From NCBI GenBank assembly GCA_018340375.1, contig JAFFJZ010000009.1, positions 20,414,501 through 20,478,500 of the forward strand: 64,000 nt of DNA. Reading direction: 5' to 3'. The stretch comes from Gonatopus flavifemur (taxonomy: Eukaryota > Arthropoda > Insecta > Hymenoptera > Dryinidae). The position numbers were made by a program, and so were the translations under genes. Below are positions 63,165 through 64,000 of this stretch, one piece after another. Positions within the stretch are counted from its first letter, which is position 1. The number at the start of each line of letters is the position of its first letter. Below the pieces are notes generated by a model, which saw nothing but the letters and a program-made list of their open reading frames with translations, did not search any database and had not been told where the DNA came from.

Positions 63165-64000
63165 ACAAATAACCTGTCAATGAGGCGATGTGTTGATAGG
63201 TTATTATAATATTAAAAGAATAATTGAAAAATGAATGAATTGGAGGTTACAGGGTACTGAATTACAGGTGTTACAGGTCATTATAACAACAATCAAACGC
63301 ACACAAATAACCTGGAATTATATATACTTTTATATATTACTTGAAAAAAATTCATGAATGAATTAATGAATAAGTGATGAGGTTATTTGTAAAAAAAAAC
63401 AGAAAAAGTTTGGGAAAGGTATAAATAAATCTATTCGCTACATTCAGAGAATTGGTATATACACAGGTAAGCTCTGTATGATGTATTATTCATGAAATAC
63501 AATATTCCTTCACAGACAACAGCTCAGCAGATATACCGTAATCCCTTATGAACAATCTACTATCAGGTTCTCCTGCTAGAGTCGTTGGAAAATGATCAAA
63601 TGGATCATATCGAGCATGCTCAAGGGGAAAGATTCGAGTTTATTTGCAATTCCTCCACATACCAGAAAGTCAGAGATATATCATAAGTTCTGACGGACAG
63701 TCAACTACTGGAGCTTTCCGAAGTAGCTGGTCATCTGGTTTTGATCACTTCACTGTCGATTTCTCTAATTAGGATCATAGGCAATCGATGAAAAAGATCA
63801 TACCGAGCCTGCTCAACGGTGATTATTGGAGTTTATTTGCTATTTTTTACAGGCAAAAGTATAACGGATACACCATAATATCCGATTGACAGTCTGCTAG
63901 TATCCACCATTCTGCAATCAGAATCGTGAACAAATAATGAAACAGAATAGTGAATAGATAATGAATGTAAATTCAATTATAGCAAGTTTGAAAAACATTC
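63165..64000 (+). repeat. Dispersed repeat, partner at 41570-41935 and parts of 45.5-47.4 kb
   Basis: 63165-63535 matches 41570-41935 in order. 63700-63960 shares phrases with 45570-45790 and 47330-47370 ('tgacggacagt', 'ttccgaagt.gctg.tca.ctgg', 'aatcagaatcgtgaa'). No gene is supported to the end of the window. Confidence 0.6.

Overview
The window reads as accessory, repeat-dominated DNA from an insect or other arthropod nuclear genome. It is AT-rich, almost every recognisable protein belongs to a transposable element, and the families present (DD34D mariners, a Polinton/Maverick, a Helitron with a Pif1 helicase, a pogo-type element, a LINE and many hairpin MITEs) are those usual for insects. 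The order of insect cannot be resolved from the sequence. I see no rRNA, no CRISPR, no bacterial operon and no complete tRNA.

Layout. 1-8.3 kb: a decayed Helitron-type element (Rep C-terminus, Pif1 helicase, ubiquitin-hydrolase-like module) bracketed by two long hairpins and a 167-bp tandem repeat. 9.7-13.8 kb: tandem repeats, then a 2.7-kb terminal-inverted-repeat element carrying a nested 1.4-kb foldback, inserted beside a LINE remnant. 14.8-29.4 kb: a decayed Polinton with DNA polymerase B and other genes on the minus strand (left half), and packaging ATPase, virion-type proteins, integrase and a penton-like protein on the plus strand (right half). It is invaded by a MITE and two Tc1/mariner-superfamily transposase copies. 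30.4-36.6 kb: LINE ORF2 and ORF1-like pieces, split by an intact mariner. 36.6-41.9 kb: hairpin MITEs, a 190-bp satellite and minisatellites. 42.1-44.8 kb: a pogo-type transposase pseudogene with two MITEs inside it. 46.0-47.3 kb: an intact mariner of a second type. 48.0-53.8 kb: large inverted-repeat structures, one carrying a tRNA-like sequence. 54.2-57.6 kb: a second Helitron copy split by a mariner with one nonsense codon. 58.6-59.9 kb: an intact mariner of a third type. 60.6-61.7 kb: a possible two-exon gene. The rest is dispersed repeats.

The most interesting locus is a minus-strand gene at 20612-22220, between polymerase B and the ATPase inside the Polinton. It resolves into six exons. 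All five introns have GT..AG borders, all are phase 1, and the 924 spliced bases read as 307 codons plus a stop with no break, although the neighbouring polymerase, ATPase and integrase are full of stops and frameshifts. Two of its exons (with their introns) are a tandem duplication. I do not recognise the protein.

Second, the Helitron family repeatedly associates its coding region with a 167-bp repeat and long hairpins whose tips and repeats share one 10-base core, CACGCCAAGT. This suggests an unusual terminal or recognition structure. Its ubiquitin-hydrolase-like module has lost both catalytic residues that can be inspected.
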